Shown: positions 7,406-16,809, numbered from the stretch's first letter. The stretch: 64,000 bases of DNA from Marivita sp051251565 (GCF_051251565.1 NZ_JBPOFB010000010.1:1-64000); one strand, 5' to 3'. A program made the numbers and translations. The notes: generated from the sequence alone by a model not told the origin.

Positions 7406-9840
7406 TCCGCGGCCTCCAATGTCAGGTCCGCAAGCGGTTGATAGGCCGCGGTTTCTTTGGCGTGTTCGGCCCAAGGGTCCTTGCGATAGATCGTCTGCGA
7501 CAGCTCAAAGGCTGCGATGAGGCGCGCGCGTTCGTCCAGATCGTCAACGACGCGCCCCTTGACCCAGTCGAGCCCAACCTTGGCTACCCATTTATATGGA
7601 CGGTCCAGATATTTGGCGTTCTCACGATACAGCTGAACAAACGCGACCGTAACATCTATGGCTTCGGCTTCTGTCGGCACGTCACACAGACGTTCGGTTT
7701 CCTTGAGATCCATACCAGCCGCGCCAGCCACCCCGACCTGATAGCCGCTGTCGACGCAGATGATGCCCACGTCCTTGCAGGTCGCCTCTGCGCAATTGCG
7801 CGGGCAGCCCGAGACTGCCAGCTTGACCTTGTGGGGCGTCCACGATCCCCAGAGGGTCTGCTCCAGCTTGATACCCAGCCCGGTGCTGTCTTGCGTGCCA
7901 AAGCGGCAATGATCGGTGCCGACACAGGTTTTGACCGTCCGCAGACCCTTTGAATAAGCGTGGCCGGATACCAGACCGGCCCTGTTCAGATCGGCCCACA
8001 CAAACGGGAGGTCTTCGCCCTTGACGCCCAGCAGGTCGATCCGCTGCCCGCCTGTTACCTTGACAGTGGGCACATTGTATTTGTCTGCCACATCGGCAAT
8101 TGCGCGCAACTCAGCAGCGTTGGTGATTCCACCCCACATCCGCGGCACGACGGAAAACGTACCATCTTTTTGGATATTGGCGTGCTTGCGTTCGTTCACG
8201 AACCGGCTTTGCGGATCGTCCCGATATTCGAGCGGCCAATCTGCCAAAAGATAGAAGTTCACCGCCGGGCGGCACACATGACACCCGTTGCGGGTCTTCC
8301 AGCCAAGCTCTTGCCAGACCGCTTCTTGCGATTTCAGTTCTTGGGATTTGATAAGACGCCGCACGTCCTCATGCGTCAGATCACAGCAGCCACAGATGGG
8401 CTGCGAGGCGGGCATTTGAAAGTCATCCCCAAGCGTGACCAGCAAAAGCTGTTCCACCAGTCCGGTGCAAGTCCCGCACGAGGCGCTGGCTTTGGTTGTG
8501 GCGCGGACTGCGCCCAGATCAGTTGCACCGCCTTCGATGGCCTCTACGATGGTGCCTTTGCAAATGCCGTTGCAGCCGCAAATCTCCGCGTCACGCGGCA
8601 ATGCTGCAACGGCTGAGAGAGGGTCCACAGAGGCCCCCCCTTGATAGGCCGGACCAAAGATCAGCGTCTCGCGCATCTCCGAGATGTCTTCGCCCGACTG
8701 GATCAGGCCAAAGAACCATGTGCTGTCTGCGGTGTCGCCATACATGACAGATCCGACAAGCCGGGTGCCCTCAATCACCAGGCGCTTGTAGACGCCGCGC
8801 GCAGGGTCACGGAAAACGATGTCTTCGCGCCCCTCCCCGTCAGCGAAATCTCCGGCGGAAAACAGATCGCAGCCTGTGACCTTGAGTTTCGTGGACAGTG
8901 TCTTCTGCTTGAAAACTGCCGTCTCGCCCAACAGCGTCCGGGCGGCAACCTTGGCCTGATCATAAAGCGGTGCAACCAGCCCAAAAAGGGCGCCGCCATG
9001 CTCTACACATTCGCCAACAGCGAGAACATCTTCGTCCGAGGTGATCATCTGGTCATCGACATGGATGCCCTTGCCCACCGCAAGCCCTGCGTTTTGCGCG
9101 AGGACCACGTTGGGACGGATGCCCACAGCCATGACCAAAAGATCACAGGCGAGTTCCGTGCCATCGTCCAGCAACAGGGCGCGCACCTTGCCATTCTCAC
9201 CAAGGATAGCCTTTGAATTGGCCTGTAGCCTGACGGTGATGCCTTTGACTTCGAGTGAAGATTTCAACAGGTAGCCCGCCGCTTCGTCGAGCTGCCGTTC
9301 CATCAGGTGCCCCATGATATGCACCACCGTGACATCGACGCCGCGCGCGGCCATTCCAGCGGCGGCCTCCAACCCCAACAAGCCGCCACCGATCACAACC
9401 ACCTTGTTACCGGACCCCATGGCCATCATGGCCTCGGTGTCCTCAAGATCGCGGTAGGCGATGACGCCCTGCAAATCATGCCCCGGCAGCGGGATCATGA
9501 ACGGGTTTGACCCGGTGCCAAACACCAGTTTGTCATAGCTCAGCACGTCGCCATTTGCCGCAGTCACTGTCTTGGCAGCCCGGTCAATCCCCCTCACCGC
9601 CTCACCAAAGCGACAGGTGATACCGCGTGCGGCATACCACGCATCATCATGCGTGATGATTTCTTCATAGGTCTTGTCGCCGGCAAGCACCGGGCTGAGC
9701 ATGATCCGGTTGTAATTTCCCCGCGGTTCGGCATTGAACAGCGTGATCTCAAAGGTATCCGGTGCGGCATCGGTCAGATGCTCCAGCATCCGGCCTGTCG
9801 CCATGCCTGCGCCCACCACGATTAGCTTTTGTCTGGTCAT
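7402..9840 (-). CDS. nirB: Assimilatory nitrite reductase (NADH) large subunit
   Basis: A cytoplasmic siroheme enzyme that reduces nitrite to ammonium with six electrons from NADH. Its 813 residues contain an FAD-binding start (LIVVGAGMATGRMLEHL), an NADH-binding Rossmann motif (VVVIGGGLLGLEAAAGM), two BFD-like [2Fe-2S] segments (CGCNGICKGT...ASCGTCTGL, then CGCCDLTHED...GCHVCRPA), ferredoxin-like nitrite/sulfite reductase half-domains, and the siroheme/[4Fe-4S] ligands CVGTDHC and CPRNCAEATC. The start is ATG 9840, four bases after the transporter ATPase stop; upstream starts would overlap that gene. Length and order match NirB. The SUMT gene at the operon end supplies its siroheme. Confidence 0.97.
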   Translation of the reverse strand: MTRQKLIVVGAGMATGRMLEHLTDAAPDTFEITLFNAEPRGNYNRIMLSPVLAGDKTYEEIITHDDAWYAARGITCRFGEAVRGIDRAAKTVTAANGDVLSYDKLVFGTGSNPFMIPLPGHDLQGVIAYRDLEDTEAMMAMGSGNKVVVIGGGLLGLEAAAGMAARGVDVTVVHIMGHLMERQLDEAAGYLLKSSLEVKGITVRLQANSKAILGENGKVRALLLDDGTELACDLLVMAVGIRPNVVLAQNAGLAVGKGIHVDDQMITSDEDVLAVGECVEHGGALFGLVAPLYDQAKVAARTLLGETAVFKQKTLSTKLKVTGCDLFSAGDFADGEGREDIVFRDPARGVYKRLVIEGTRLVGSVMYGDTADSTWFFGLIQSGEDISEMRETLIFGPAYQGGASVDPLSAVAALPRDAEICGCNGICKGTIVEAIEGGATDLGAVRATTKASASCGTCTGLVEQLLLVTLGDDFQMPASQPICGCCDLTHEDVRRLIKSQELKSQEAVWQELGWKTRNGCHVCRPAVNFYLLADWPLEYRDDPQSRFVNERKHANIQKDGTFSVVPRMWGGITNAAELRAIADVADKYNVPTVKVTGGQRIDLLGVKGEDLPFVWADLNRAGLVSGHAYSKGLRTVKTCVGTDHCRFGTQDSTGLGIKLEQTLWGSWTPHKVKLAVSGCPRNCAEATCKDVGIICVDSGYQVGVAGAAGMDLKETERLCDVPTEAEAIDVTVAFVQLYRENAKYLDRPYKWVAKVGLDWVKGRVVDDLDERARLIAAFELSQTIYRKDPWAEHAKETAAYQPLADLTLEAAE

Positions 9841-9844
9841 GATC

Positions 9845-11530
9845 CTACTCCGCCGCAACGGCCTTGGGGGCCGTGCGTTTTGTCTTTGGTTTTGCGCCGT
9901 GTTCGTATTCTTCGAGAAAATCCAACACCTCCTGGCGGTAGGTGTAATAGTCAGGATGTTCGAGCAGGGCCTTGCGGGTGCGTGGTCGGGGCAGATCGAC
10001 ATGTGTGATCCGGCCGATGGTGGCCTGCGGACCATTGGTCATCATGACCACCCGGTCGGCCAGCAAGATCGCTTCGTCCACGTCATGGGTCACGCAAATC
10101 GCTGTCACCTTGGTCCTGCTCCAGACCTCCATCAGCACTTCTTGCAATTCCCAGCGGGTGAGGCTGTCCAGCATGCCAAAGGGTTCATCCAAGAGCAGCA
10201 GCTTTGGTGACAGGGCAAAAGCGCGTGCGATCCCCACCCGTTGCTGCATGCCGTTCGACATATCGCTGGCTGGCTTGTCCATGTCATCAGCCAGACCTAC
10301 ACGTTCGAGGTAGTATTCCACCACGTCCTGCCGCTCGGCCTGAGACGCTTTCGGGTACACTTTGTCGACCCCAATGGCGCAGTTCTCGCGGGCGGACAGC
10401 CAGGGAAACAGGTTTGGCGACTGGAACACGACAGCGCGTTCCGGGTCTGCCCCTTCGACGTGACGGCCATCAAGCTTGATCGCTCCTTGCGAGATCGGGT
10501 TAAGACCTGCGGCCATGGTCAGCACCGTGGATTTGCCGCAACCGGAATGGCCGATCAGCGAAATAAACTCGCCCTTGTCGATCTTCAGATCGAAATCCTC
10601 CACCACCGTCAGTGGTCCCTTGGGTGTCGGATAAACCTTGTGCAACTGCGAGAAGTCCAGAAACCGGCTTTCGATCAGACCCAGCTGGGCCTCTTTGACC
10701 GCCGCTGGCACACCGTGGATCGGAGTCACATTGGGCAGTTGCCGTGTGCCTTCGACCTTGGCCTCGATCCCGACATCCATAAGGTACTTGGTCACATCAG
10801 CGCGCAGGCGCTTGAAGATGTCGTTGGTGTTCATGCGGACCCGGTCGCGGGGGCGCGGGATGCTGACCGAGAATTCCTTGCCCAGCGTGCCATCCGGGTT
10901 CAAAGCGATAATCCGGTCGGCCAGGATGATCGCCTCATCCACATCATTGGTGATCAGAATGCAGGTCTTTTTGTCGGCCTCCCAGATGCGCTCGATTTCG
11001 TCTGCAAGATTGGCGCGGGTCAACGCATCCAAGGCGCTCAGAGGTTCGTCCAGCAGCAGCATTTCCGGATTCATCGCCAGCGCGCGCGCGACGTTCACCC
11101 GCTGGCGCATCCCACCCGATAACTCTGCCGGACGGCGTGTGGCGGCGTGGCTTAATCCTACCATCTGCACATAATGCGCAACCTTATTAGCCTTTTCAGC
11201 CTTCGAAAGGTCTGGGAACACCGTGTCCACCGCCAGCCCAACATTGCCGTTCACCGTCAGCCACGGAATGAGCGAATAGCTTTGAAAGATCACGCCGCGT
11301 TCAGGGCTAGGTTCCGTGATCGGCGCACCCTTGAAGGTGACGCTTCCTTTCGTTGGCTGCTCCAGCCCCGCCATCAGATTGATCAGCGTGGTCTTGCCGG
11401 TCCCGGAGAAGCCCAAAAGAACAAGAAACTCCCCTTCGTGCACATCCAGATTGATGTCCTTGAGCACATGGGTGGCATGGGTGCCCGAGCCAAAGCTCTG
11501 GCTGACGTTTTCGAGTGACAGAATTCCCAT
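9845..11530 (-). CDS. nrtD: Nitrate ABC transporter ATPase, two nucleotide-binding domains in one chain
   Basis: A 561-residue cytoplasmic ATPase with two complete ABC modules. Module 1: Walker A GFSGTGKTT, signature LSGGMRQRV, Walker B LLLDEPLSALD. Module 2: Walker A GHSGCGKST, signature MSNGMQQRV, Walker B LLLDEPFGMLD. A linker of about 70 residues joins them. Cyanobacterial transporters use separate NrtC and NrtD chains; here the two NBDs are fused, and the NrtC substrate-sensing domain is absent. The start is ATG 11530 (MGILSLENVSQSFG), five bases after the permease stop. The degenerate LSGG of module 2 (MSNG) suggests asymmetric ATP sites. It works with the permease and binding protein immediately upstream. 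Confidence 0.93.
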   Translation of the reverse strand: MGILSLENVSQSFGSGTHATHVLKDINLDVHEGEFLVLLGFSGTGKTTLINLMAGLEQPTKGSVTFKGAPITEPSPERGVIFQSYSLIPWLTVNGNVGLAVDTVFPDLSKAEKANKVAHYVQMVGLSHAATRRPAELSGGMRQRVNVARALAMNPEMLLLDEPLSALDALTRANLADEIERIWEADKKTCILITNDVDEAIILADRIIALNPDGTLGKEFSVSIPRPRDRVRMNTNDIFKRLRADVTKYLMDVGIEAKVEGTRQLPNVTPIHGVPAAVKEAQLGLIESRFLDFSQLHKVYPTPKGPLTVVEDFDLKIDKGEFISLIGHSGCGKSTVLTMAAGLNPISQGAIKLDGRHVEGADPERAVVFQSPNLFPWLSARENCAIGVDKVYPKASQAERQDVVEYYLERVGLADDMDKPASDMSNGMQQRVGIARAFALSPKLLLLDEPFGMLDSLTRWELQEVLMEVWSRTKVTAICVTHDVDEAILLADRVVMMTNGPQATIGRITHVDLPRPRTRKALLEHPDYYTYRQEVLDFLEEYEHGAKPKTKRTAPKAVAAE

Positions 11531-11535
11531 GACGC

Positions 11536-12612
11536 TCACCGGTTGTTCGTGAAGGTAAAGAGCGATTGCAGCGCGTACATCACCCGGTCCAGCAGGAAGC
11601 CGATGATGCCGATGGTCAGTACCGCGACCATGATCTTTGCAAGGCTTGAGCTTGAGCCGTTCTGGAATTCGTCCCAGACGAATTTCCCAAGGCCCGGGTT
11701 CTGCGCAAGCATTTCCGCCGCGATCAGTACCATCCAACCGACGCCAAGCGACAGACGCAATCCGGTGAAGATCAACGGCAGCGCCGAGGGCAAGACAAGC
11801 TTGGTTATCTTGGTCCAGGTGTTCATTTTGAGCACCTTGGAGACATTAACCAGGTCCTTGTCGATGCTGGCCACGCCAAGGGCCGTGTTGATCAAGGTCG
11901 GCCAGAGCGAACACAGGGTCACCGTCACTGCCGAAATAACAAAGCTTTTCGGAAAAAGCCCGTCGTTGGATGCGGCGAGAGCCGAGACAATCATCGTCAC
12001 GATGGGAAGCCATGCCAGTGGCGAGACTGGTTTGAAAATCTGGATCAGCGGGTTGAGCGCTGCATTGGCAATCGGCGACAGGCCGGATGCAATGCCCAAA
12101 GGAACAGCGACAACTGTGGCGATCAGGAAGCCAAAAAACACCGTCTGGATCGAGGTCCAGATTTGCTGGTAATAGGTCGGTGCCCCAGTATAGGCGCGGG
12201 CAACCGGGTCTTTGCCCTGTTCGATACGGCGATCGTTCAGCTGTGCGACCTGCGCGTCGAACTTGGCCTTGCTTTCTGCCTTGGCCTTTGCGTCCGCGTG
12301 CAAGTTGACGGCCTCGGTCCAGACTTGTGCAGGTCCGGGCACCGCACCAAGCGAGGTCTGGACTTTGGGTGCCAGCGCCCCCCAGAGCATCAGGAACGCG
12401 ATGATAGCAATGAGCGGGACGGCCAGAAGACGCCAGATTTCTTTCATCTGCGCTGCCGGGTTGTCGCCAGCACCGGCCCGCAGAACAGGGGTCAGCCAGG
12501 ACAAGCCCAGAATCTGGAACCATTTATCAGCCGCATTGATGCGTGTGAAAAGCCTTGCGCGGCGCGCTTCGCGGTCAGCTGTTTCAGCGAAATTGGGATC
12601 GACAGTTGTCAT
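11536..12612 (-). CDS. nrtB: Nitrate ABC transporter permease
   Basis: Inner-membrane permease of about 358 residues in the NrtB/SsuC family. The first membrane helix (LLAVPLIAIIAFLMLWGAL) is followed by a charged periplasmic or linker stretch rich in Lys/Ala, then the BPD-transp-1 domain (SIQTVFFGFLIATVVAVPLG ... PLAWLPIVTMIVSAL ... LTIGIIGFLLDRVMYALQSL). The EAA-type loop is recognisable as GVASIDKDLVNVSKVLKMNT. The start at 12612 is MTTVDPNFAE. A stem-loop lies between it and the upstream binding-protein gene. It forms the channel for nitrate/nitrite import with the double ATPase. Confidence 0.93.
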   Translation of the reverse strand: MTTVDPNFAETADREARRARLFTRINAADKWFQILGLSWLTPVLRAGAGDNPAAQMKEIWRLLAVPLIAIIAFLMLWGALAPKVQTSLGAVPGPAQVWTEAVNLHADAKAKAESKAKFDAQVAQLNDRRIEQGKDPVARAYTGAPTYYQQIWTSIQTVFFGFLIATVVAVPLGIASGLSPIANAALNPLIQIFKPVSPLAWLPIVTMIVSALAASNDGLFPKSFVISAVTVTLCSLWPTLINTALGVASIDKDLVNVSKVLKMNTWTKITKLVLPSALPLIFTGLRLSLGVGWMVLIAAEMLAQNPGLGKFVWDEFQNGSSSSLAKIMVAVLTIGIIGFLLDRVMYALQSLFTFTNNR

Positions 12613-12646
12613 GTCTCGGATGTCCTCATCGGCCGGAAGGAAAGAC

Positions 12647-12665
12647 CCCCGGGTCAAACCCGGGG
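12647..12665 (-). other. GC-rich stem-loop between nrtA and nrtB
   Basis: A perfect 8-bp inverted repeat (CCCCGGGT, loop CAA, ACCCGGGG) lies in the 96-bp gap after the binding-protein gene. In the transcript it is followed by a short pyrimidine stretch (TCTTTCCTTCC), not a proper U-run. Position after a solute-binding-protein gene fits an mRNA-stabilising or partly terminating hairpin that keeps binding-protein expression above permease expression. Confidence 0.6.
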
Positions 12666-12708
12666 TGTTGAAAATGCGGCACCGGACCGGAGCCCGGACC
12701 GCTGTGGG

Positions 12709-14075
12709 TCAGCCCTTGACCTCGTTGCCGACGATCATCTGTTCACCCTTCAGACCAATGGGCAGGCTTTCGAGATAGGCATTGGGCGCACGGCCGTCAT
12801 ATGGGATGCCGTCGATGATATCGGCCGCCGGTGTCGGTGCTTTGTAGCCATCGCTGTCCCAGGGGAAGTCCGCCTCGTTGGCAAGGCCTTCGTCGACCAA
12901 AAGGCGGGCTGCCTCTAGGTAGATTTCCGGCTTGTAGACCGATTTGGCGACCTCGTCGTACCAGCTGTCAGGCTTGGCCTCGTCAATCTGACCCCAGCGG
13001 CGCATTTGTGTGAGGTACCATATGGCGTCCGAGTAAAATGGATAGGTCGCGTTATACCGGAAGAAGACGTTGAAATCGGGGATGTCGCGCTTGTCGCCTT
13101 TCTCGAATTCAAAAAAGCCGGTCATCGAGTTGGCGATAACTTCATAATCAGCGCCGACATATTCAGGCCGGCTTAGGATCTCGACCGCTTCGGGACGGTT
13201 GGCGTTGTCGTTCTCGTCGAGCCACATCGCCGCGCGGATCAACGCCTTGGTGATGGCCAGGGTCGTGTTCGGATTTTCCTCGGTGAAGCCCTTGGTCAAG
13301 CCAAAGACTTTTTCCGGGTTGTTCTTCCAGAGCTGGTAATCGGTGATGACCGGCACGCCGATGCCTTTGAACACCGCCTGCTGGTTCCACGGCTCGCCCA
13401 CGCTGTAGCCGTGGATCGTGCCCGCTTCGAGCGTTGCTGGCATCTGAGGCGGCGGTGTCACCGACAGGAACACATCCGCCACAATCTGGCCCGAGATGTT
13501 TTCCGGGCTGTAAAAGCCGGGGGTGATGCCGCCCGCGCCAACCAGTAACGCAGTTCATAATTGTGCGTCGAGACCGGGAACACCATGCCCATGTTGAATG
13601 GTTCGCCCTTGGCGTTGAAATGCTCGATCACGGGCACCAGCGCTTCGGCGGAAATCGGGTGCTGGGGGCGGCCATCTTCCATCGACGGAATATGCGGGCG
13701 CATCAAATCCCACACCTCGTTCGACACGGTGATACCGTTGCCATTCAAATCCATGGAAAAGGGCGTAACGATATGCGCCTCGGTGCCATAGCCGATTGTG
13801 GCCGCAAGCGGCTGACCGGCCAACATATGCGCACCGTCCAACTGGCCGCCAATCACGCCATCCAAAAGCACCTTCCAATTGGCCTGCGCTTCCAGAGTGA
13901 CGAACAAACCTTCGTCAAGGAAATAGCCTTGCTCATAGGCGATCGCGAGCGGCGCCATGTCTGTCAGCTTGATAAAGCCAAACGTCAGTTCGTCTTTTTC
14001 AAGGTCAAGCAATTCAGCGAACGTGGGGCTGGCCAAGGCCGTTGTTGCGGCAAGGCTCAGGAGAAGCTTTCTCAT
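12709..14075 (-). pseudogene. nrtA: Nitrate ABC transporter substrate-binding protein, split by a single-base frameshift
   Basis: Periplasmic nitrate-binding protein (NrtA/NasF type). The N-terminal frame (start 14075) has a signal peptide (MRKLLLSLAATTALASPTFA) and reads LTFGFIKLTDMAPLAIAYEQ, GGQLDGAHMLAG and VSTHNYELRYWLA, then goes wrong. The C-terminal frame continues GGITPGFYSPENISGQIV, GTIHGYSVGEPWNQQAVFKG, to NEVKG at 12709. Inserting one base near 13538-13540 restores WLAAGGITPGFYS, the expected NrtA sequence. As read, the import system would lack its receptor. All surrounding genes are intact, so a base-calling error in this GC-rich stretch is as likely as a true mutation. RBS AAGGAAACACC precedes the ATG. 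Confidence 0.9.
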
Positions 14076-14127
14076 GGTGTTTCCTTTCGAAGCGCCCGTT
14101 CCGACAAGGAGAAAAAAGACCGGGCAG

Positions 14128-14177
14128 AAATAGAAAAAGGGCCGACACTAACCACCGGACGAAACCGGCGGAGAGTG
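14128..14177 (-). terminator. Intrinsic terminator inside the nas operon leader
   Basis: On the minus strand a stem CACT-(CT)-CCGCCGG, loop TTTCGT, CCGGTGG-(TT)-AGTG is followed within a few bases by CCCTTTTTCTATTTC, a U-rich tract. It lies in the 264-bp leader between nasS and the nitrate-binding protein gene, 53 bases ahead of the start codon. A terminator placed before the first structural gene is what NasT-type antitermination acts on. Confidence 0.65.
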
Positions 14178-14262
14178 AGCGACCCTGCTCATGTTCCCAA
14201 TGGTGGGAGGAATTCGTTCTGCTCACCCCGTTGTGAGCACGAGACGACCATGCCGCGATGCA
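14175..14262 (-). promoter_or_regulatory. Probable NasT (ANTAR) RNA target: hexaloop hairpins upstream of the leader terminator
   Basis: Hairpin 2 (14220-14239, minus strand) is a perfect 7-bp stem TGCTCAC / GTGAGCA with hexanucleotide loop AACGGG, having A at loop position 1 and G at position 4, the ANTAR recognition rule. Eleven bases upstream in the RNA, 14251-14262 can form TGC-ATCGCG-GCA, again a hexaloop with A1 and G4, though its stem is only 3 bp and a competing GCTGC/GCGGC fold exists. The 3' arm GTGAGC of hairpin 2 can instead pair with GCTCAC at 14175-14180, which overlaps the base of the terminator stem. This gives mutually exclusive folds suited to antitermination. The ANTAR protein gene nasT lies just upstream. 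Confidence 0.6.
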
Positions 14263-14339
14263 GCGAGACATTCCAACATATTGTTCACGGGACATTCAGG
14301 TTTAGTGCCGATTTATCACGGCGCACAAAAAACGTGCTT

Positions 14340-15512
14340 TCAATCCGGTGGAAAGTCGAAAACCTGTGCGTTGAAAAAGTGATTTGGCAGAAGTGTCAAC
14401 GTGCCAGCAGCCGATGCCACCGGTGTTGCATGCAGAATCGCCCCTTCGACTTTCTCGGATGCTCCGGGCATGTCGCACCCGGTTGCCCCCATATGCATCC
14501 GGTACAGCTCCGCGCGGTACACTTTGGAAATGGCATCCATATCAGTCGCGCTGCCAATGCCGTGGTATTGGGCAAGATGCTGACCGATCCATTTCGCCTG
14601 GCTGCGCCAAGGAAAATTCGCGGCCCCCTCGTGAAACAACAAAAATCCATCGACTTTTCGCTGCTCGCCGCGGTCCGATACCAAGAGATGACCCGAAAGC
14701 GCGCGATCAATCAGCTCGGGCGGCACATCGAGGTAGGACTTGCGCGACAGCAAGGTCGCCGCTGCCAATCGGGCATCAGGATCGGCGAGCCAACGCCCCG
14801 CCCGCCACAGCGCGCGCATCAGCCGCCCCGTCAGGTCCGGCTCAGTCTCGGCCCATTCGGTGCGTACGGCCAGCACCTTTTCGGGCGCAAAGCTCCAGAT
14901 CGAAGTGCCGGGCAACAGCAGCGCGCCAGAGCCCTGTTCAACTGCAACAGAGCCCCAAGGTTCACCAACGCAAAACGCATCGATATCCCCAACAGCCAAG
15001 GCGCTTGCCATAAGCGGCGGGGGCACCGTGCGGATCACGATGCCATTGGGCCCAAGATCAGTTGCGGCGCTCCAATACCGCAGAAGTTCCACATGCATCG
15101 AAAACGGGAACGGAACGCCAAAGATGATGGGTCCACCCCGAACCTTGGCCAACGCGCGGGCGGCCTTCACCGGGTCAACGAAGTCAAACTCGAAGCCAAT
15201 GGCACGCAGTTTCTCTTCAAGCGGTTTACCGACGCCGATCACGTTGCCGTTGACCGACAATACCGACACCGCGCTCATTGCTGTTGCGACGCCGCCAAGA
15301 CCCATGGCCATGGCCACCGGCACAGGTGATAGCATATGCGCTGCATCGACCCGTCCAAAGGCCAACATATCGCGGACCGAGGACCAGGACGGCGCGGCAA
15401 TGAGATCAAGCGCAATGCCTTCGGCATCCGCAAACCCCATTTCCTGTGCAACAATCAAAGGGGCCGCATCGACAAGTGGCATATAGGCGACCGGAATTGT
15501 GACCCGCTTCAT
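14340..15512 (-). CDS. nasS: NasS nitrate/nitrite sensor, NrtA-like cytoplasmic partner of NasT
   Basis: A 390-residue periplasmic-binding-protein fold without a signal peptide: it begins MKRVTIPVAYMPLVDAAPLI directly at strand 1, so it stays in the cytoplasm. NrtA-family landmarks are present (FGRVDAAHMLSPVPVAMAMG, PFPFSMHVELLRYW, IDAFCVGEPWGSVAVEQG). In known NasS-NasT systems NasS binds and inhibits NasT without nitrate and releases it when nitrate or nitrite binds. The ATG at 15512 overlaps the nasT stop (ATGA), consistent with a stoichiometric pair. It is followed by the leader carrying the NasT target. Confidence 0.92.
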   Translation of the reverse strand: MKRVTIPVAYMPLVDAAPLIVAQEMGFADAEGIALDLIAAPSWSSVRDMLAFGRVDAAHMLSPVPVAMAMGLGGVATAMSAVSVLSVNGNVIGVGKPLEEKLRAIGFEFDFVDPVKAARALAKVRGGPIIFGVPFPFSMHVELLRYWSAATDLGPNGIVIRTVPPPLMASALAVGDIDAFCVGEPWGSVAVEQGSGALLLPGTSIWSFAPEKVLAVRTEWAETEPDLTGRLMRALWRAGRWLADPDARLAAATLLSRKSYLDVPPELIDRALSGHLLVSDRGEQRKVDGFLLFHEGAANFPWRSQAKWIGQHLAQYHGIGSATDMDAISKVYRAELYRMHMGATGCDMPGASEKVEGAILHATPVASAAGTLTLLPNHFFNAQVFDFPPD

Positions 15513-16093
15513 CCCAACAGCCCCGCCGCCGTCACAAGCGCTTCTGCGACATCTGCGACGCGACGCCCCTGATCCATCGCAGTCTTGCGCAAGAGCGCAT
15601 AGGCGGCGTCTTCGTCAATGCCTTTCGCCTTCATCAGCAGACCCTTGGCGCGATCGATAACCTTGCGCTCTTCCAACGCGCGGCGTGTCTCGGCCAGTTC
15701 ATTGCGCATCTGGCGCACCATGGCAAAGCGGGCAATCGCAGTATCCATGACGGGTTTGATGCGTTCAGGTGCAAGACCGTCAACCACATAAGCTGACACG
15801 CCCGCGACAATCGCCGCTTCCGCCAACCCATCGGAATTGCCCGACACAAACATGGCTACGGGCCGGTCCAGCGGCCCTGACGCAAGGGTCAATTCCTCCA
15901 GCATGTCGCGGGTCGGATTGTCGATATCAATCAGAACGATATCTGGGCCGTACCCAGCAATCTTGCGCTCCAGTCCGCTGGAATCGCCAACAACCAGGAC
16001 GTCGCACGCACAAGCGTCCTTGAGAGCATCGACGATGGATATGGCTCTGTCGCGGTCCTGTTCGACGACGACAATTCGGATCGGGCTTCGCAT
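15509..16093 (-). CDS. nasT: NasT nitrate-responsive antiterminator (receiver-like plus ANTAR)
   Basis: 194 residues. An N-terminal receiver-like domain (IRIVVVEQDRDRAISIVDAL, with IVLIDIDNPTRDMLEEL) precedes a C-terminal ANTAR RNA-binding domain (RRALEERKVIDRAKGLLMKA, then KGIDEDAAYALLRKTAM and a final VADVAEALV helix). ANTAR proteins bind paired hexaloop hairpins and prevent termination. Here the matching hairpin and terminator lie upstream of the nitrate-binding protein gene. The start is taken at ATG 16093 (MRSPIRIVVV), where receiver homology begins; an ATG at 16129 would add 12 residues. Confidence 0.93.
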   Translation of the reverse strand: MRSPIRIVVVEQDRDRAISIVDALKDACACDVLVVGDSSGLERKIAGYGPDIVLIDIDNPTRDMLEELTLASGPLDRPVAMFVSGNSDGLAEAAIVAGVSAYVVDGLAPERIKPVMDTAIARFAMVRQMRNELAETRRALEERKVIDRAKGLLMKAKGIDEDAAYALLRKTAMDQGRRVADVAEALVTAAGLLG

Positions 16094-16809
16094 ACAGCGC
16101 AGATGCAATCTTTCGTTTGAAACTTGCAATTGCAGACCATCGGTACGCCATCTTTGCGCTGCATATTTTGCGCACAGGGATCAAGTCTGCTCACAAAATG
16201 GGCGAACATCCTTCTTTTGCCGCCTCTCAGCGGGTGCGCGTAGCCGCTTATCTTCACATTTGTTCTTTCAATGCACAGGCCCCGTGATTACTGACGCAGC
16301 CGCCGCCACATACCCGACCCCAAGCGCAAGCACACGAACAACGGCATGCTGTCGCCCGGTGCCTTCGAAATCAGACAGCAGAAACTGAGCGAGGCAGGCG
16401 TCTAGCAAATTAAGGGCACCTCACCGAACCTTTGTCGCACCGCCGTTTGGGCGCTTGGAAGGCTGAGGCTGGTTTTTGGCGGAACCCTCTGTCAAGGGGC
16501 CTTGGTGCATCGTGTTAACCGGGAAATCGGTCATGAACTTGCGTTTCACAACGTGAGCGCGCGGTGTGGGGCTGCGTTTGAACGCACGATAAGTCTTCCG
16601 CGCAACCTGAGTAGGCTAACGCGGACGCGGGTCCGATTGGCCACCTTGTCCCGCACCAAAATAAAAAAAGTGTCAAACCCAAGAGACTGATTTAGATATG
16701 ATTTATAGGAATTATCTCAGCCCACAGTCTAAAGTTGTTTACCTCAAGTCCCGCTACCGTTCTTCGTGATATTTAGCCGGGTCAAGGCACCAGAACAAGG
16801 CACAGCACC
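16094..16809. other. Intergenic region between divergent nasT and the cNMP-binding gene; no gene seen
   Basis: About 700 bases without a credible coding frame. Several short frames exist but none has family-like sequence or a good ribosome site. It must hold the promoters of nasT (leftward) and of the gene at 16810 (rightward). An A/T-rich segment at 16660-16730 is the likeliest promoter region for the rightward gene, but I could not assign -35/-10 boxes with confidence. Two near-matches to sigma-54 elements fail on spacing. Confidence 0.5.

Noticed and set aside
14255..14275. Possible sigma-54 promoter TGGAATGTCTCGCTGCA (minus strand) before the nitrate operon
   Set aside because: GG to GC spacing is one base too long and the site overlaps the first ANTAR-type hairpin.
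13563..15329. A 588-codon open frame on the plus strand
   Set aside because: Runs opposite nrtA, the leader and nasS; no domain sense. The genuine genes are on the minus strand.
16110..16135. Possible sigma-54 promoter TGGTCTGCAATTGCA upstream of nasT
   Set aside because: Spacing between GG and GC is one base too short for the strict sigma-54 geometry.
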